58,278 nt of DNA from Sutterella sp. (GTDB lineage: Bacteria; Pseudomonadota; Gammaproteobacteria; Burkholderiales; Burkholderiaceae_F), in NCBI GenBank assembly GCA_019418235.1, contig DYCH01000049.1:674-58951 (forward strand), in the 5' to 3' direction. Both the position numbers and the translations under genes were made by a program. Position 1 is the first letter of the stretch. Every line of letters begins with the position of its first letter. Below, one piece after another: positions 16,786-25,900 of this stretch. A model generated the notes under the pieces. That model was given only the letters and a program-made list of their open reading frames with translations. It was not told the origin of the DNA and ran no database searches.

Positions 16786-18996
16786 TTAAAACCGATCACT
16801 AAAGAACTGTTTGAGACGATCCCACTTCGAGGATTTCTCTTCAGGTTCGGTTTCTTTCGGACGAACTTGGAGTTGGTTGAGCGTTTTAATTTCTTCGTCG
16901 TTCATCGAAACCTTGGGTTGATACCACGTATCGGAGAGATATAAACGAACCTTTAAACCGCGACGGCTGGGACCGGCGAGTTCACCTCGGAGTAGATCCG
17001 TGGTGAGATCAATTTGAGCGTTCCCGGAAACCGTAGCACCCGTCAAAGAAACGGTTAAGTCGTCCACTTGAGCGCTTGATTGTGAGAGCGTTGCCAATCC
17101 CTTGATTTGTTGGATGTCGGTTTGTTGTTTGCTATCTGACTTAGGACTGCGGCCTTGCTCAATGTCCTTGAGGGCTCTCGGAAGATCCAAACCACGAATA
17201 AGACTGTTAGAAACCGCAAAGCCCACTTGACCGTTGAGCAGATTTAACTCAAAACCGTTACCGTAAAGGTTGGCTTGTACGTTTAGACTTCCTGGTACGG
17301 CAGAAGCAGCACCGGCATCCGTTAAAAGTTGTTGAAGGTTAATTCCAGAACTCTTAAACGAGGTTTCCCAGAGGCCATTTTGATTTAATGACAGATGACC
17401 AAAGAAACGACCGTCATAGGCTAAGGCCGAAATTGACGGCAATTTCATTTCACCGTTAGCCACCACAACGGGCGACTTCACTTGGATGAGTCGAAGTTTG
17501 TCAGAAATGAGTTCGCCGATAACCACCTGACCGTTAAAGTCGAAAAGATTCAAGAACTGGAAGTCGGCTTGCGGGGCTTCAGGCGTGGCATTGGTTACAG
17601 GTTGCATTGCAATCGTTTCAGTAGCAACCTCTTTGGGTTGTTCAACGGGGTGCGTCTCAACAACAGGTTCCGTTTGCGCAGGTGTTGCCTCGGTTACACT
17701 TTCAGCAGGCGCTTGCCCCTCTTGTTGAGTGGGCTCTGGTGTGGCTGTTGGGGCAACTTCTGGTGCGGTGACCTCTTCCGTTACGGTTTCACTGGGCGTG
17801 GCCGTAGAAAGGTCTTTTTTCACATTGAGCGCACTCAACAAACGAATATCTTGCAGTTTGAGGCGACCCAGAACCAAAGAACCTTGAATGTTCGGGTGAT
17901 CAAAACCGTTGACAGTCCCCGAAAAACTCATCGGTGCATCATGCAAACGTCCAAAAACTTCGAGCTGAGCGGATTCTTGCGTTAAATTGGCCGATAAATT
18001 GCCGGAAACAGAGGACGGTACATCCATACCGGGCAACGTCAACGAACCTTGCAGGTGATCGGCAATTAAAGCATTGGTAACGCCGTCGTAGTTAAAGGGG
18101 GAGCGAATATCAAATTTCACTTCACCATTGGGCGTTTGAGCGACCACTTTGGCGTTCACATCGGGAGCTTGCCAATGATGGGGAATGATATTTAATTCAG
18201 CGATCGATACTTGTGTTTGATAGTTATTGCGATTGACTTCGACAAGAGCGGTGCTTGCGTAAAACGTATCAGACGAAAGTTTTAATAAAGGGGAAGAAGC
18301 CGTCAAAGAGACGGGTAATGCCGCTTCTGTGCCATTGGCTCTGAGAATAAAGTTTCCGAGCCCAACTCGACCTTCTGCCAAATTAAGATCCAATTCAAAG
18401 GCAGACTCAACATCTAAAAGCAAGTTGTTGGGTTGAACTTTTGCTTGCCCCGATAGCGAAATCACGCCATGCATTTGCGGAGATGGTTCACCAATCTCAG
18501 CTCGAAGGTTAAGAAGATTAACGCTTTTATCCTCGTGAGCGATTTTGATATCCGCATCGGACAACGCAATTTTGGCAATTGTTACGTCATCAAAAATGGC
18601 CGTCTTGTCCGTTTTAAACTGAGCAAGACATTGTGAAAAAGAGGGAAGCAAACGATTTTCGTAGGCAAGACCGTCAATTTTCAATTCATCAATGTAGAAC
18701 TTGCCAAACACCAGCCAAAATGGACTGATTTGGAATTGTGCATTACGGTAAAAAAGAACTTCTCGATTGTTTTCATTGACGATTTTGGCCGGAGGCAATG
18801 AAACAGAAATGTTGGGTAAGACGCGAACTTGAGGCAGTTCATTGGCTTTGATGGCATAGCCATAGGGAGCCAAAGTACCCTGAATCTTTTTCTCGACCGA
18901 TGTCGGATTAATGAGAAAATAAAGCGCAACAACGCAACCCATTGCAATAAGAGCAATGAGTGCTATCAACCAAATGATCATTCGTAAGATGCGCAT
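16786..18996 (-). CDS. AsmA-family outer-membrane biogenesis protein
   Basis: 736 residues: one N-terminal membrane helix (about 5-28), a long beta-rich periplasmic body, and the conserved AsmA C-terminal region (GQVGFAVSNSLIRGLDLPRAL). AsmA-like proteins are thought to carry phospholipid between membranes. A Pro/Ala/Thr/Glu-rich stretch of about 80 residues (coded near 17570-17815) interrupts the body and looks like a disordered insert. The ATG at 18996 is preferred over the TTG 15 bases earlier. Flanked by terminators, so probably a single-gene unit. Confidence 0.85.
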   Translation of the reverse strand: MRILRMIIWLIALIALIAMGCVVALYFLINPTSVEKKIQGTLAPYGYAIKANELPQVRVLPNISVSLPPAKIVNENNREVLFYRNAQFQISPFWLVFGKFYIDELKIDGLAYENRLLPSFSQCLAQFKTDKTAIFDDVTIAKIALSDADIKIAHEDKSVNLLNLRAEIGEPSPQMHGVISLSGQAKVQPNNLLLDVESAFELDLNLAEGRVGLGNFILRANGTEAALPVSLTASSPLLKLSSDTFYASTALVEVNRNNYQTQVSIAELNIIPHHWQAPDVNAKVVAQTPNGEVKFDIRSPFNYDGVTNALIADHLQGSLTLPGMDVPSSVSGNLSANLTQESAQLEVFGRLHDAPMSFSGTVNGFDHPNIQGSLVLGRLKLQDIRLLSALNVKKDLSTATPSETVTEEVTAPEVAPTATPEPTQQEGQAPAESVTEATPAQTEPVVETHPVEQPKEVATETIAMQPVTNATPEAPQADFQFLNLFDFNGQVVIGELISDKLRLIQVKSPVVVANGEMKLPSISALAYDGRFFGHLSLNQNGLWETSFKSSGINLQQLLTDAGAASAVPGSLNVQANLYGNGFELNLLNGQVGFAVSNSLIRGLDLPRALKDIEQGRSPKSDSKQQTDIQQIKGLATLSQSSAQVDDLTVSLTGATVSGNAQIDLTTDLLRGELAGPSRRGLKVRLYLSDTWYQPKVSMNDEEIKTLNQLQVRPKETEPEEKSSKWDRLKQFFSDRF

Positions 18997-19011
18997 AACA
19001 AACTCAATCAA

Positions 19012-19038
19012 AAAATAAGGCGAGAGCTTTGGTCTCGC
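19012..19038 (-). terminator. Probable terminator downstream of the XRE regulator
   Basis: GCGAGA and TCTCGC (19020-19025 with 19033-19038) form a stem followed on the minus strand by CTTATTTTTTG. A second small hairpin (CGAATG/CATTCG, 19058-19074) lies just upstream of it. Confidence 0.5.
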
Positions 19039-19124
19039 ATCGTTTGAGTAATTCTAACGAATGCCAAACATTCGCGCTTAATGATTATTGCTCAAAAAAT
19101 AACCAGAAACAGCGTTGGTAACAA

Positions 19125-19496
19125 TTAATTTTTCCACTTATTGCGGATGGTTTTCCGTAAATTGGGCGCTAAACGTTCCAATGCATCTAGCGTCATGAAA
19201 ATGGAATCTCGACCACGATGGGAGAGTTCACGGAAACGCGCCAAAAGCTCGCTTTCTTCCTCGATAGGATTGTGCCGTTCGCTCGTAATAACGAACAAAA
19301 TGTCAAAGCCACAGTCCTTTAATCGAGGCATATTGAAGATGCCAGGATCTTCTTCGCCCTCTTCGTATTTTTGATAGCGATCCAAAGGCACGCCAAGTAA
19401 CTGAGCGATTTGCAATTCCGTGTAACCCAAACGCTCTCTTTCTGTGCGTAATCGTTCACCAAATTCGCGACGTCGTTTAGCCAACACTGTTGCCAT
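19125..19496 (-). CDS. XRE-type helix-turn-helix protein
   Basis: 123 residues. The N-terminal half is a Cro/CI-like domain: RLRTERERLGYTELQIAQLL, then GVPLDRYQKYEEGEEDPGI. The C-terminal half is helical, with ELLARFRELSHRGRDSIFMTLD followed by a basic tail. The start is ATG 19496 with AAGGA 8 bases upstream. No neighbour forms an obvious toxin-antitoxin pair or phage module with it; ychF upstream and AsmA downstream are each isolated by hairpins. Targets unknown. Confidence 0.8.
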   Translation of the reverse strand: MATVLAKRRREFGERLRTERERLGYTELQIAQLLGVPLDRYQKYEEGEEDPGIFNMPRLKDCGFDILFVITSERHNPIEEESELLARFRELSHRGRDSIFMTLDALERLAPNLRKTIRNKWKN

Positions 19497-19526
19497 CAAA
19501 AATTCCTTTTGAAGTAGATAAAGATT

Positions 19527-19592
19527 AAGGGCCCACGGAAAAACCGTAAGCCCTTAAATTTTAAATCATAAAAGGACGAAATGAACGTCCTT
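19527..19592 (-). terminator. Two tandem hairpins downstream of ychF
   Basis: AAGGACG/CGTCCTT (19572-19578 with 19586-19592) is a perfect 7-pair stem 11 bases after the ychF stop, followed by TTATG. A second, larger stem (19527-19538 with 19544-19555) ends in AAGGGC/GCCCTT. The first is the likelier terminator; T runs are short, so confidence is moderate. Confidence 0.55.
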
Positions 19593-19602
19593 AAACAAGA
19601 CG

Positions 19603-20697
19603 TTACACGTTGAATAGGAAGTTCATAACGTCGCCATCGGCAACAACATAGTCCTTACCTTCAGCGCGCATCTTTCCGGCTTCTTGAGCCCCCTTCTCAC
19701 CCTTATAAGCAATGAAGTCTTCGTAGGCGATCGTTTGGGCGCGAATGAATCCGCGTTCGAAGTCGGTGTGAATGACGCCTGCGGCTTGAGGAGCTGTATC
19801 GCCCTTGTGAATTGTCCAAGCACGCACTTCTTTGACACCAGCCGTGAAGTAGGTTTGTAAGCCCAAGAGGTCGTAACCGGCACGAATCACACGGTCAAGA
19901 CCAGCTTCGCTCATGCCCATGTCTTCCAAGAACATGGCCTTATCTTCATCGTCGAGTTCAGAAATTTCAGCTTCGATCTTGGCGCACAAGGCCACTACCG
20001 GAGCATTTTCCTTAGCAGCATATTCCTTGACGGCATCCAACAAGGGGTTGTTCTCAAAGCCATCGTCATCAACGTTGGCCACATACATCGTGGGTTTGAC
20101 CGTCAACAAGCAAAGCGGCTTAATGATGAGCTTTTCTTCAGGCGTTAAGTCAACGTGACGAACGGGCTTACCTTCGTTTAACGTCGGTTGAATCTTTTCT
20201 AAAACCGTCACAAGCTTCAAAGCTTCCTTGTCACCGCCTTGGCGGGCTTGCTTGGCGTACTTGTTAAGCGTACGTTCAACGCTGGCTAAGTCAGCCAAAG
20301 CCAATTCGGTGTTGATAACTTCAATGTCTTCGATGGGGTTGACTTGACCGGCAACGTGAACAATGTTGCTGTCATTGAAACAGCGAACGATGTGAGCAAT
20401 AGCATCACACTCGCGGATGTTGGCAAGGAATTGGTTACCCAAGCCTTCACCCTTGGAGGCACCAGCCACCAAACCGGCGATGTCCACAAATTCAACGACA
20501 GCGGGGACAACGCGTTGTGGGTTAATGATTTCGGAGAGCTTGGCCAAACGCGTATCGGGCACTTCCACAATACCGACGTTCGGTTCAATGGTGCAGAAAG
20601 GATAGTTTTCTGCAGCAATACCAGCCTTGGTCAATGCATTAAAAATAGTGGACTTACCAACGTTCGGTAAGCCAACGATGCCACATTTTAAGCCCAT
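19603..20697 (-). CDS. ychF: Redox-regulated ribosome-binding ATPase YchF (OLA1 family)
   Basis: 364 residues of the Obg-related family: P-loop GLPNVGKSTIFNAL, switch II DIAGLVAGASKGEG, and the noncanonical YVANVDDDG in place of NKxD, which explains ATP preference in this family. A C-terminal TGS domain (VRAWTIHKGDTAPQAAGVIHTDFE) completes it. Binds ribosomes and is linked to stress responses. In relatives it lies directly next to pth; here a DUF523 gene and an ABC importer separate them. Confidence 0.97.
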   Translation of the reverse strand: MGLKCGIVGLPNVGKSTIFNALTKAGIAAENYPFCTIEPNVGIVEVPDTRLAKLSEIINPQRVVPAVVEFVDIAGLVAGASKGEGLGNQFLANIRECDAIAHIVRCFNDSNIVHVAGQVNPIEDIEVINTELALADLASVERTLNKYAKQARQGGDKEALKLVTVLEKIQPTLNEGKPVRHVDLTPEEKLIIKPLCLLTVKPTMYVANVDDDGFENNPLLDAVKEYAAKENAPVVALCAKIEAEISELDDEDKAMFLEDMGMSEAGLDRVIRAGYDLLGLQTYFTAGVKEVRAWTIHKGDTAPQAAGVIHTDFERGFIRAQTIAYEDFIAYKGEKGAQEAGKMRAEGKDYVVADGDVMNFLFNV

Positions 20698-20781
20698 GAT
20701 ATTTAATCCAAAAATTGTTCAAATCGGGTGATTTTACAGTAAATCTTCTTATTGTGTTTTTGTTAGTTTGCCAGAAGCAAT

Positions 20782-21276
20782 TTAATCAACGAGAAGCGCT
20801 TCAATTTCGTCCAATTGCGTTTCATCAAAAACGGAAATACCGGCTTGCTGAAGCATTAAGGCGGCCAGACCCATGCCGTCGACCAAATTCGTACCGAAAT
20901 GGCCGTCATGCACTTGCTTGGTGCCACAAGACGGGCTACGTTGCTTTAAAAGCGCAATGCGAACATTATTGCGTTTGGCTAAGTTGAGACTGGCTTGAGC
21001 ACCGAACAAAAAGTCTTCGGTGTAGTCGCGACCGTCTTTACCGATAATTTTGCCTTGACCGTTTAAGACGTCTTGAGCGGTCTTGCCCGGTTCAATCTCG
21101 CAAGGAACGCGAGGTACCAAAAGGCCAGACATGGATTCCGGACAAATGGGCACAAAACGCTTTTCTTTGGCCCACTTAAAAATACGATCATCGGTGATTT
21201 TTAAGATTTGTCCGTCAAAACGAACACGTTCACCTAACAAGCAGGCGCTTGCGAGAATTTTTTCTTTTTGCTTCAC
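20782..21276 (-). CDS. DUF523 protein, TudS-like (possible thiouracil desulfidase)
   Basis: 164 residues of DUF523. It keeps the three cysteines expected to hold a [4Fe-4S] cluster: C12 in SACLLG, C45 in PICPE and C117 in SPSCG, with E47 beside the second. TudS, a member of this family, removes sulfur from 2-thiouracil. That function is inferred here only from family membership and these residues. Starts at GTG 21276. It follows the ABC importer operon by 36 bases with no terminator, so it may be the last gene of that operon. Confidence 0.82.
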   Translation of the reverse strand: MKQKEKILASACLLGERVRFDGQILKITDDRIFKWAKEKRFVPICPESMSGLLVPRVPCEIEPGKTAQDVLNGQGKIIGKDGRDYTEDFLFGAQASLNLAKRNNVRIALLKQRSPSCGTKQVHDGHFGTNLVDGMGLAALMLQQAGISVFDETQLDEIEALLVD

Positions 21277-21312
21277 TTTATTCAGCCCCTAAAAAACGGT
21301 CAAATTGTAACA

Positions 21313-22068
21313 TTAGATAGGTTTGATGGGGACAACGTTTAAAAAGCCGGATTGTGTTTTTTCCACACTGACCTTGACGTTATAGATACGCTCAAGGCGC
21401 TGTGCTTCTAAAACAAGAACAGGTTCATCGAGAATTGAGAGCCCCTTATTTTCCAAAAGAAGAATCTTTTGGCTAAATCGAGAGGCTGACAGCAAATCGT
21501 GCATGATGGTCAATGTGATGGCCGAATGCGTTTCCGTGTAGTTTTTGATGGCATTCATCACAATTAACTGATGACGGATATCCAAAGCACTTGTCGGTTC
21601 ATCGAGCAATAAAACTTTAGGCTTCGAGACAAAGGCTTGGGCAAGAAAAACGAGCTGACGTTGACCGCCCGAGAGTTCGCTCATGGGGATGTAGGCCAAG
21701 TGATCAATTTGCATGGCATGCAAAACATCATCGACTTGTTGGAAAATTTCTTTCGAAACTTTCCAAGAAAGGTCTTTCACCAACCCTAAAAGCACCATTT
21801 CAAAGACGGTCAATTGTGTCGAAACGGATGACATTTGAGGAACATAGCGAACCACCGCACTTCTGTCGATGAGTTTTTCGCCGTCGGTGATCTCCACACG
21901 ACCTTCATATTTGATGAGACCAGCGATGGCTTTAAGTAAGGTAGTTTTGCCGGCGCCGTTATGACCAATAACACCGACCATCTCGCCTTCATAGAAGTTA
22001 GCTGAGATATCCTTAAGAATGCTTCTGTCACTTAGGCTGACGCCAAGGTTTTTAACCGATAACATCAT
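21313..22068 (-). CDS. ABC importer ATPase, iron-siderophore/heme/cobalamin type
   Basis: 251 residues, FecE/BtuD-like: Walker A GHNGAGKTTLLK, signature LSGGQRQLV, Walker B VLLLDEPTSALD and H-loop MHDLLSASRF. It energises the permease encoded upstream. The two genes overlap at ATGATGA, and a second in-frame ATG at 22065 is possible. Confidence 0.9.
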   Translation of the reverse strand: MMLSVKNLGVSLSDRSILKDISANFYEGEMVGVIGHNGAGKTTLLKAIAGLIKYEGRVEITDGEKLIDRSAVVRYVPQMSSVSTQLTVFEMVLLGLVKDLSWKVSKEIFQQVDDVLHAMQIDHLAYIPMSELSGGQRQLVFLAQAFVSKPKVLLLDEPTSALDIRHQLIVMNAIKNYTETHSAITLTIMHDLLSASRFSQKILLLENKGLSILDEPVLVLEAQRLERIYNVKVSVEKTQSGFLNVVPIKPI

Positions 22069-23102
22069 GAGAAATTCCCCCTAGAGTGACGAATCAGCAA
22101 AACCAAAAGGAAGGGAACGCCGATTAAGGACGTGATAATCCCCACGGGCATGATGGCTCCGGTCGATAAAAGCTTGGCGATGACGGAACTGACCGTCATC
22201 AAGAGGGCACCGGCCAATAATGAACCGGGTAACAGAAAACGCTGATCTTCACCTAAAACGAGTTTTGCCAAATGAGGCGCAACCAATCCCACGAAACTGA
22301 TGGTGCCGATGAAAGAAACGGAGCAGGCAATCAAAATGCTCGACAAGAAAAAAGTTTCAATGCGAAGGCGCTTCACATTCACCCCCAAACTTTGGGCTCG
22401 TTCTTGTCCAAGTGTTAAAGCGGTGATGGCCCAACTGTTTTTCCATAAAAGTAGTGCAATGATGACGGTAGGAACAATGGCCACCGCCACAGATAGCCAC
22501 GAAGAACGCTCGAGATTACCGAAGGTCCAGCCGTTAATGAGTTGGGCGATTTCTGGGCTTGCACGATAAATCAATACCTGTTGCAAGGCCATGAAAAAGA
22601 AATTCATCACAATACCGCCAAGAATAACGGTTTGAGGCGTCATGCTGCGCTTAACCCCTAAAGCGTAAATCGCAAAAGAGACTAAAAGTGCAAACAAAAA
22701 GGCCGAAAGAGCCGTGCCAATCCATAAGGCGTTAAAAACGGAAATACCCAATGAAATGGCAATGGCAGCCCCAAAACTGGCGGCCGAAGTAATCCCCAAT
22801 GTCGAAGGACTGGCAAGGGCGTTTTGCGTGATATTTTGAATTTGAAGACCTGCTAAGGCCAGGGCCGTTCCCACAAAAAGCGCCGTCAGCGTCATCGGCA
22901 GTCGCAATTGCCAAACAATGGTCGAAGAGATCGAAGGATCGTTTGGTCCAGCGAGAAGGATTTGGATGACGCTGATGAGATCGAGCCCGGCACTTCCGGT
23001 TGAGAGGTCTCCAAGAATCGCCAACAACAAGGCAAACGCCCCTGCAGTCAAAATACTGAGGCGTTTGCGATTAATTTGTTGGTACTGGAGATGACAACTC
23101 AT
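22065..23102 (-). CDS. FecCD-family ABC permease
   Basis: 345 residues, about ten membrane helices, with the family signature regions LRLPMTLTALFVGTALALAG near residue 70 and GTISFVGLVAPHLAKLVLG near 270. This is the BtuC/FhuB/FecCD architecture that works as a homodimer. Overlaps both neighbours by 4 bases, so binding protein, permease and ATPase form one tight operon. Confidence 0.93.
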   Translation of the reverse strand: MSCHLQYQQINRKRLSILTAGAFALLLAILGDLSTGSAGLDLISVIQILLAGPNDPSISSTIVWQLRLPMTLTALFVGTALALAGLQIQNITQNALASPSTLGITSAASFGAAIAISLGISVFNALWIGTALSAFLFALLVSFAIYALGVKRSMTPQTVILGGIVMNFFFMALQQVLIYRASPEIAQLINGWTFGNLERSSWLSVAVAIVPTVIIALLLWKNSWAITALTLGQERAQSLGVNVKRLRIETFFLSSILIACSVSFIGTISFVGLVAPHLAKLVLGEDQRFLLPGSLLAGALLMTVSSVIAKLLSTGAIMPVGIITSLIGVPFLLVLLIRHSRGNFS

Positions 23103-24232
23103 TTTGCTAATTTCAAAATGTAGGTGCCCGAAGCATCCACCTTCGGTAAATACGTCTTAAAGAACGTTTGAATTTCAGCTTCTACATCGAAATCTTTAAA
23201 GGTTTCAGGGTAGAGTACTTGGGCCAAGTACATTGAGTAGACGTAGTCCATCATAGAACGGAGACTGCCGTGGTCTACGCCGTAGACCTCTCCCTTTTGT
23301 ACGGCTTCAAGTCGATTCCAAAGCGGACGCTTTGTAAAACGTTTTAGGCGAGTTTGTGCATCTTGTGGATCGACCATCATACCCATGTGCATTTGATCGT
23401 TTTCAGCCGCATTTTGCCAAATGCTCCCTGCAATAATGATGGTTTGAGGGTTCGATGACACAACGAACTCTCGAGATAGTGCTCCGTAAGGCGTCTTCAT
23501 TTGAGCGGCAATGTTTTGAGCATCAAGTTGATTTAAGATACCGCCCCACAAAACCGTATTGTTGTAGGAATTGCCGTAGGTTGAGATCCCTTCGTTACCG
23601 CATTCGACATAGACGCGACGGTGTTTTGCTGATTCGGGGAGTTTAGATAAACGTTCCTCAATGGTTTTACGAATACTCGTATAACGATCGATTTGAGTAT
23701 GAGCAACACTTTCACGACCTAAGAGACGACCGAGGATTTCGGTGCTTCGGCAGTGATTTTCAAGCGTCATGGCGTGATAGTCTAAGACGACAACGGCAAC
23801 GCCCTTACTTTGAAGGATTTGGAGACGATGTTGGTTGTCGTTATATTGAGCGATCCCCACGAGAATGGCATCGGGCTTAAGAGCCAGAATTTTTTCGGTG
23901 TCCAAAATGTTGTCGTGGTAGCCGCCGATGCTTGGTACCTTTTTCAAGGCCGGAAAGGCTTCGGTAAAGCGACGTTGTTCAGCATAGCGAGTCACGTCCC
24001 AACCATCTAAGGGCAGCGCAGTGATCTTCGGGATACTGGCTTCGCCTCCCACCATTAGGAAGTTTGAGATGTAGTTGGCAACAACAATTTTTTGAGGTTG
24101 TTTTGAAAAGTGAACTTTTCTGCCTTTTAAGTCTGTAACGGTGAAGCCACCAGCGGCATGCGCCATCATCGGAGTGGCACTGGCAAGGCCGAGCGCAAGG
24201 GAGCTTTTTATAAAGTGACGACGGTCAAACAT
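23099..24232 (-). CDS. Periplasmic iron-chelate-type substrate-binding protein, Tat-exported
   Basis: 377 residues of the FepB/FhuD/BtuF (TroA-like) fold: IVVANYISN, KPDAILVGIAQYNDNQHRLQ, and the C-terminal lobe. The N-terminus DRRHFIKSSLALGLASATP is a twin-arginine signal (RRxFIK) followed by AHAA. I choose ATG 24232, with GAGAGGA directly upstream, rather than ATG 24244, which has none. No TonB receptor or Fur box is visible nearby, so the ligand (siderophore, heme or corrinoid) is open. It lies 48 bases after pth, possibly co-transcribed. Confidence 0.87.
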   Translation of the reverse strand: MFDRRHFIKSSLALGLASATPMMAHAAGGFTVTDLKGRKVHFSKQPQKIVVANYISNFLMVGGEASIPKITALPLDGWDVTRYAEQRRFTEAFPALKKVPSIGGYHDNILDTEKILALKPDAILVGIAQYNDNQHRLQILQSKGVAVVVLDYHAMTLENHCRSTEILGRLLGRESVAHTQIDRYTSIRKTIEERLSKLPESAKHRRVYVECGNEGISTYGNSYNNTVLWGGILNQLDAQNIAAQMKTPYGALSREFVVSSNPQTIIIAGSIWQNAAENDQMHMGMMVDPQDAQTRLKRFTKRPLWNRLEAVQKGEVYGVDHGSLRSMMDYVYSMYLAQVLYPETFKDFDVEAEIQTFFKTYLPKVDASGTYILKLAK

Positions 24233-24280
24233 AAATCCTCTCATTTAAGAGTGCGGGCAAAAGGGGAATTCAGGGGAGAA

Positions 24281-24901
24281 TTACTCTTGCTCAGGGGTTT
24301 TAGGGGGGCGCGGAGCGCCAAATTTTGCCAAAGAACGTTGAACGCGAGCCATGTCACCTAATGCAATGTCATTGGTTGTTTTAAGAGCGGCAGTAATGCA
24401 CTCTTGCATTTGTTCCATGTGCTCAGAAGAGGGAGCGTGTAAAACGAAATCGGCGACTTGTTGGGCCATGCCTAAAGAGCGCGGGTGACCCGTGCCGATA
24501 CGCAAGCGCCAAAAATTGGGCGTTGAGAGTTTGGCGGAAATGTCTTTCAGACCATTGTGACCGGCGTTACCACCGCCTTTTTTAATTTTCATGCAACCGG
24601 GCATCAAATCCAACTCGTCATGAACCACCAAAATTTCTTCAGGAAGAATTTTGTAATAAAGCGCTAAAGCGACAACGGCTTGGCCGGAACGATTCATGTA
24701 GGTGGTGGGTTTTAATAACCACACTTCTTGGCCGTTAAGACGGACGCGAGCAACCTCACCGAAGAATTTTTTTTCTTCGTGAAAAAATGCCCCTTCACGA
24801 CGGGCTAATTGCTCTACAAACCAAAACCCCGCATTGTGGCGAGTATTTTCATAATCGGCACCGGGATTGCCCAGGCCAACGATCAATCGAATTTCTGACA
24901 T
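24281..24901 (-). CDS. pth: Peptidyl-tRNA hydrolase
   Basis: 206 residues. Recycles peptidyl-tRNA released prematurely from ribosomes. Catalytic region GLGNPGADYENTRHNAGFW (Asn and His), the DELDLMPG aspartate loop and GGGNAGHNGLKDI are all present. Part of the conserved prs-rplY-pth order, with rplY separated here by a plus-strand radical SAM gene. Confidence 0.96.
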   Translation of the reverse strand: MSEIRLIVGLGNPGADYENTRHNAGFWFVEQLARREGAFFHEEKKFFGEVARVRLNGQEVWLLKPTTYMNRSGQAVVALALYYKILPEEILVVHDELDLMPGCMKIKKGGGNAGHNGLKDISAKLSTPNFWRLRIGTGHPRSLGMAQQVADFVLHAPSSEHMEQMQECITAALKTTNDIALGDMARVQRSLAKFGAPRPPKTPEQE

Positions 24902-24997
24902 ATCAAATCAATGAATAATGAAATAGAACAATAGATAGAGGATATTGCATTTTGTTTGTTTTTTCTACCACAAAAGGTGCACTGTTACAAAGCGCTG

Positions 24998-25027
24998 TTG
25001 TCTTTGTAATTAGGGGTGTTGTACCAT
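24998..25027 (+). promoter_or_regulatory. Possible sigma-70 promoter for the radical SAM gene
   Basis: TTGTCT at 24998-25003 and TACCAT at 25022-25027 with an 18-base spacer, 35 bases before the ATG. Each box matches about four of six consensus bases, so this is a weak prediction. Confidence 0.3.
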
Positions 25028-25061
25028 TGAGAAACAAACCCCTTTTTTAGAAGAACCGAAA

Positions 25062-25841
25062 ATGACAACAATTCTTCATGCTTCCCCCATTTTTGGCCCC
25101 GTTCATAGTCGTCGATTAGGCGTCTCCCTTGGTATTAATCTTTTACCGGCAACGGGCAAAGTTTGTACCTTTGATTGTATTTACTGTGAATGCGGTCGCA
25201 ATGCAGAGCGCAAAACACAAGAACGCTTGCCCACAAGAGAATTTGTCGTGCAAGAGCTTGAGAAAATGCTCCAAAAGATGAAAACCGAAGGCGTCGCTCC
25301 CGATGTTTTAACCTTTGCGGGGAACGGGGAACCGACGGCACATCCACATTTTGCTGAAATTGTTGATGATGTCATTGCCACCAAAAATCGTTATTTCCCC
25401 AATGCCCGCATCAGTGTTTTAACGAACGGCACTCAGGTTCATAAACCGAAGGTTTTTAGTGCATTGCTGAAGGTTGACGATAATATTTTGAAGTTAGACA
25501 CCGTTGATGACCGCTATATTCAAATGGTTGATCGTCCCGCTTCTCACTACAGCGCTAAAGAGCAAGTTGAGCACTTTGCTCGTTTTAACGGTCACGCCAA
25601 GATTCAAACGATGTTTATGAGGGGGATTTTGGCAAATGGATTTGATGTGGACAACACATCGGATACGTTTGTGCTTCCGTGGCTTGAAGCCTTAAAGACC
25701 ATTAAACCTCAAGAGGTAATGATCTATACGATTGACCGAGAAACGCCCGATAAATCCTTACAAAAGGCGCCAGCTGAGGTCTTAGATGCCATTGCCAAGA
25801 AGGTTGAGGCTTTGGACTTAAAAGTCAAAGTTTCTTACTAG
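25062..25841 (+). CDS. Radical SAM protein (COG0731-like Fe-S oxidoreductase)
   Basis: 259 residues. The cluster-binding motif is CTFDCIYC (CxxxCxxC) near residue 33, after SRRLGVSLGINLLP. FAGNGEPTAHP provides the GE(P)T-like SAM contact, and SVLTNGT is the next barrel strand. The closest general class is the archaeal TYW1-like/COG0731 group; the substrate is unknown. It is transcribed alone between pth and rplY, against the surrounding genes, and ends at a bidirectional terminator. Confidence 0.82.
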   Translation: MTTILHASPIFGPVHSRRLGVSLGINLLPATGKVCTFDCIYCECGRNAERKTQERLPTREFVVQELEKMLQKMKTEGVAPDVLTFAGNGEPTAHPHFAEIVDDVIATKNRYFPNARISVLTNGTQVHKPKVFSALLKVDDNILKLDTVDDRYIQMVDRPASHYSAKEQVEHFARFNGHAKIQTMFMRGILANGFDVDNTSDTFVLPWLEALKTIKPQEVMIYTIDRETPDKSLQKAPAEVLDAIAKKVEALDLKVKVSY

Positions 25842-25848
25842 AAAACAA

Positions 25849-25880
25849 AAAAGGCATTCCCCCGAAAAGGAATGCCTTTT
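25849..25880. terminator. Bidirectional terminator between radical SAM gene and rplY
   Basis: Perfect 12-pair stem AAAAGGCATTCC (25849-25860) with GGAATGCCTTTT (25869-25880) and an 8-base loop. It serves both converging genes. Confidence 0.92.
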
Positions 25881-25900
25881 GACTAAGCGAGCTTAGTCGA

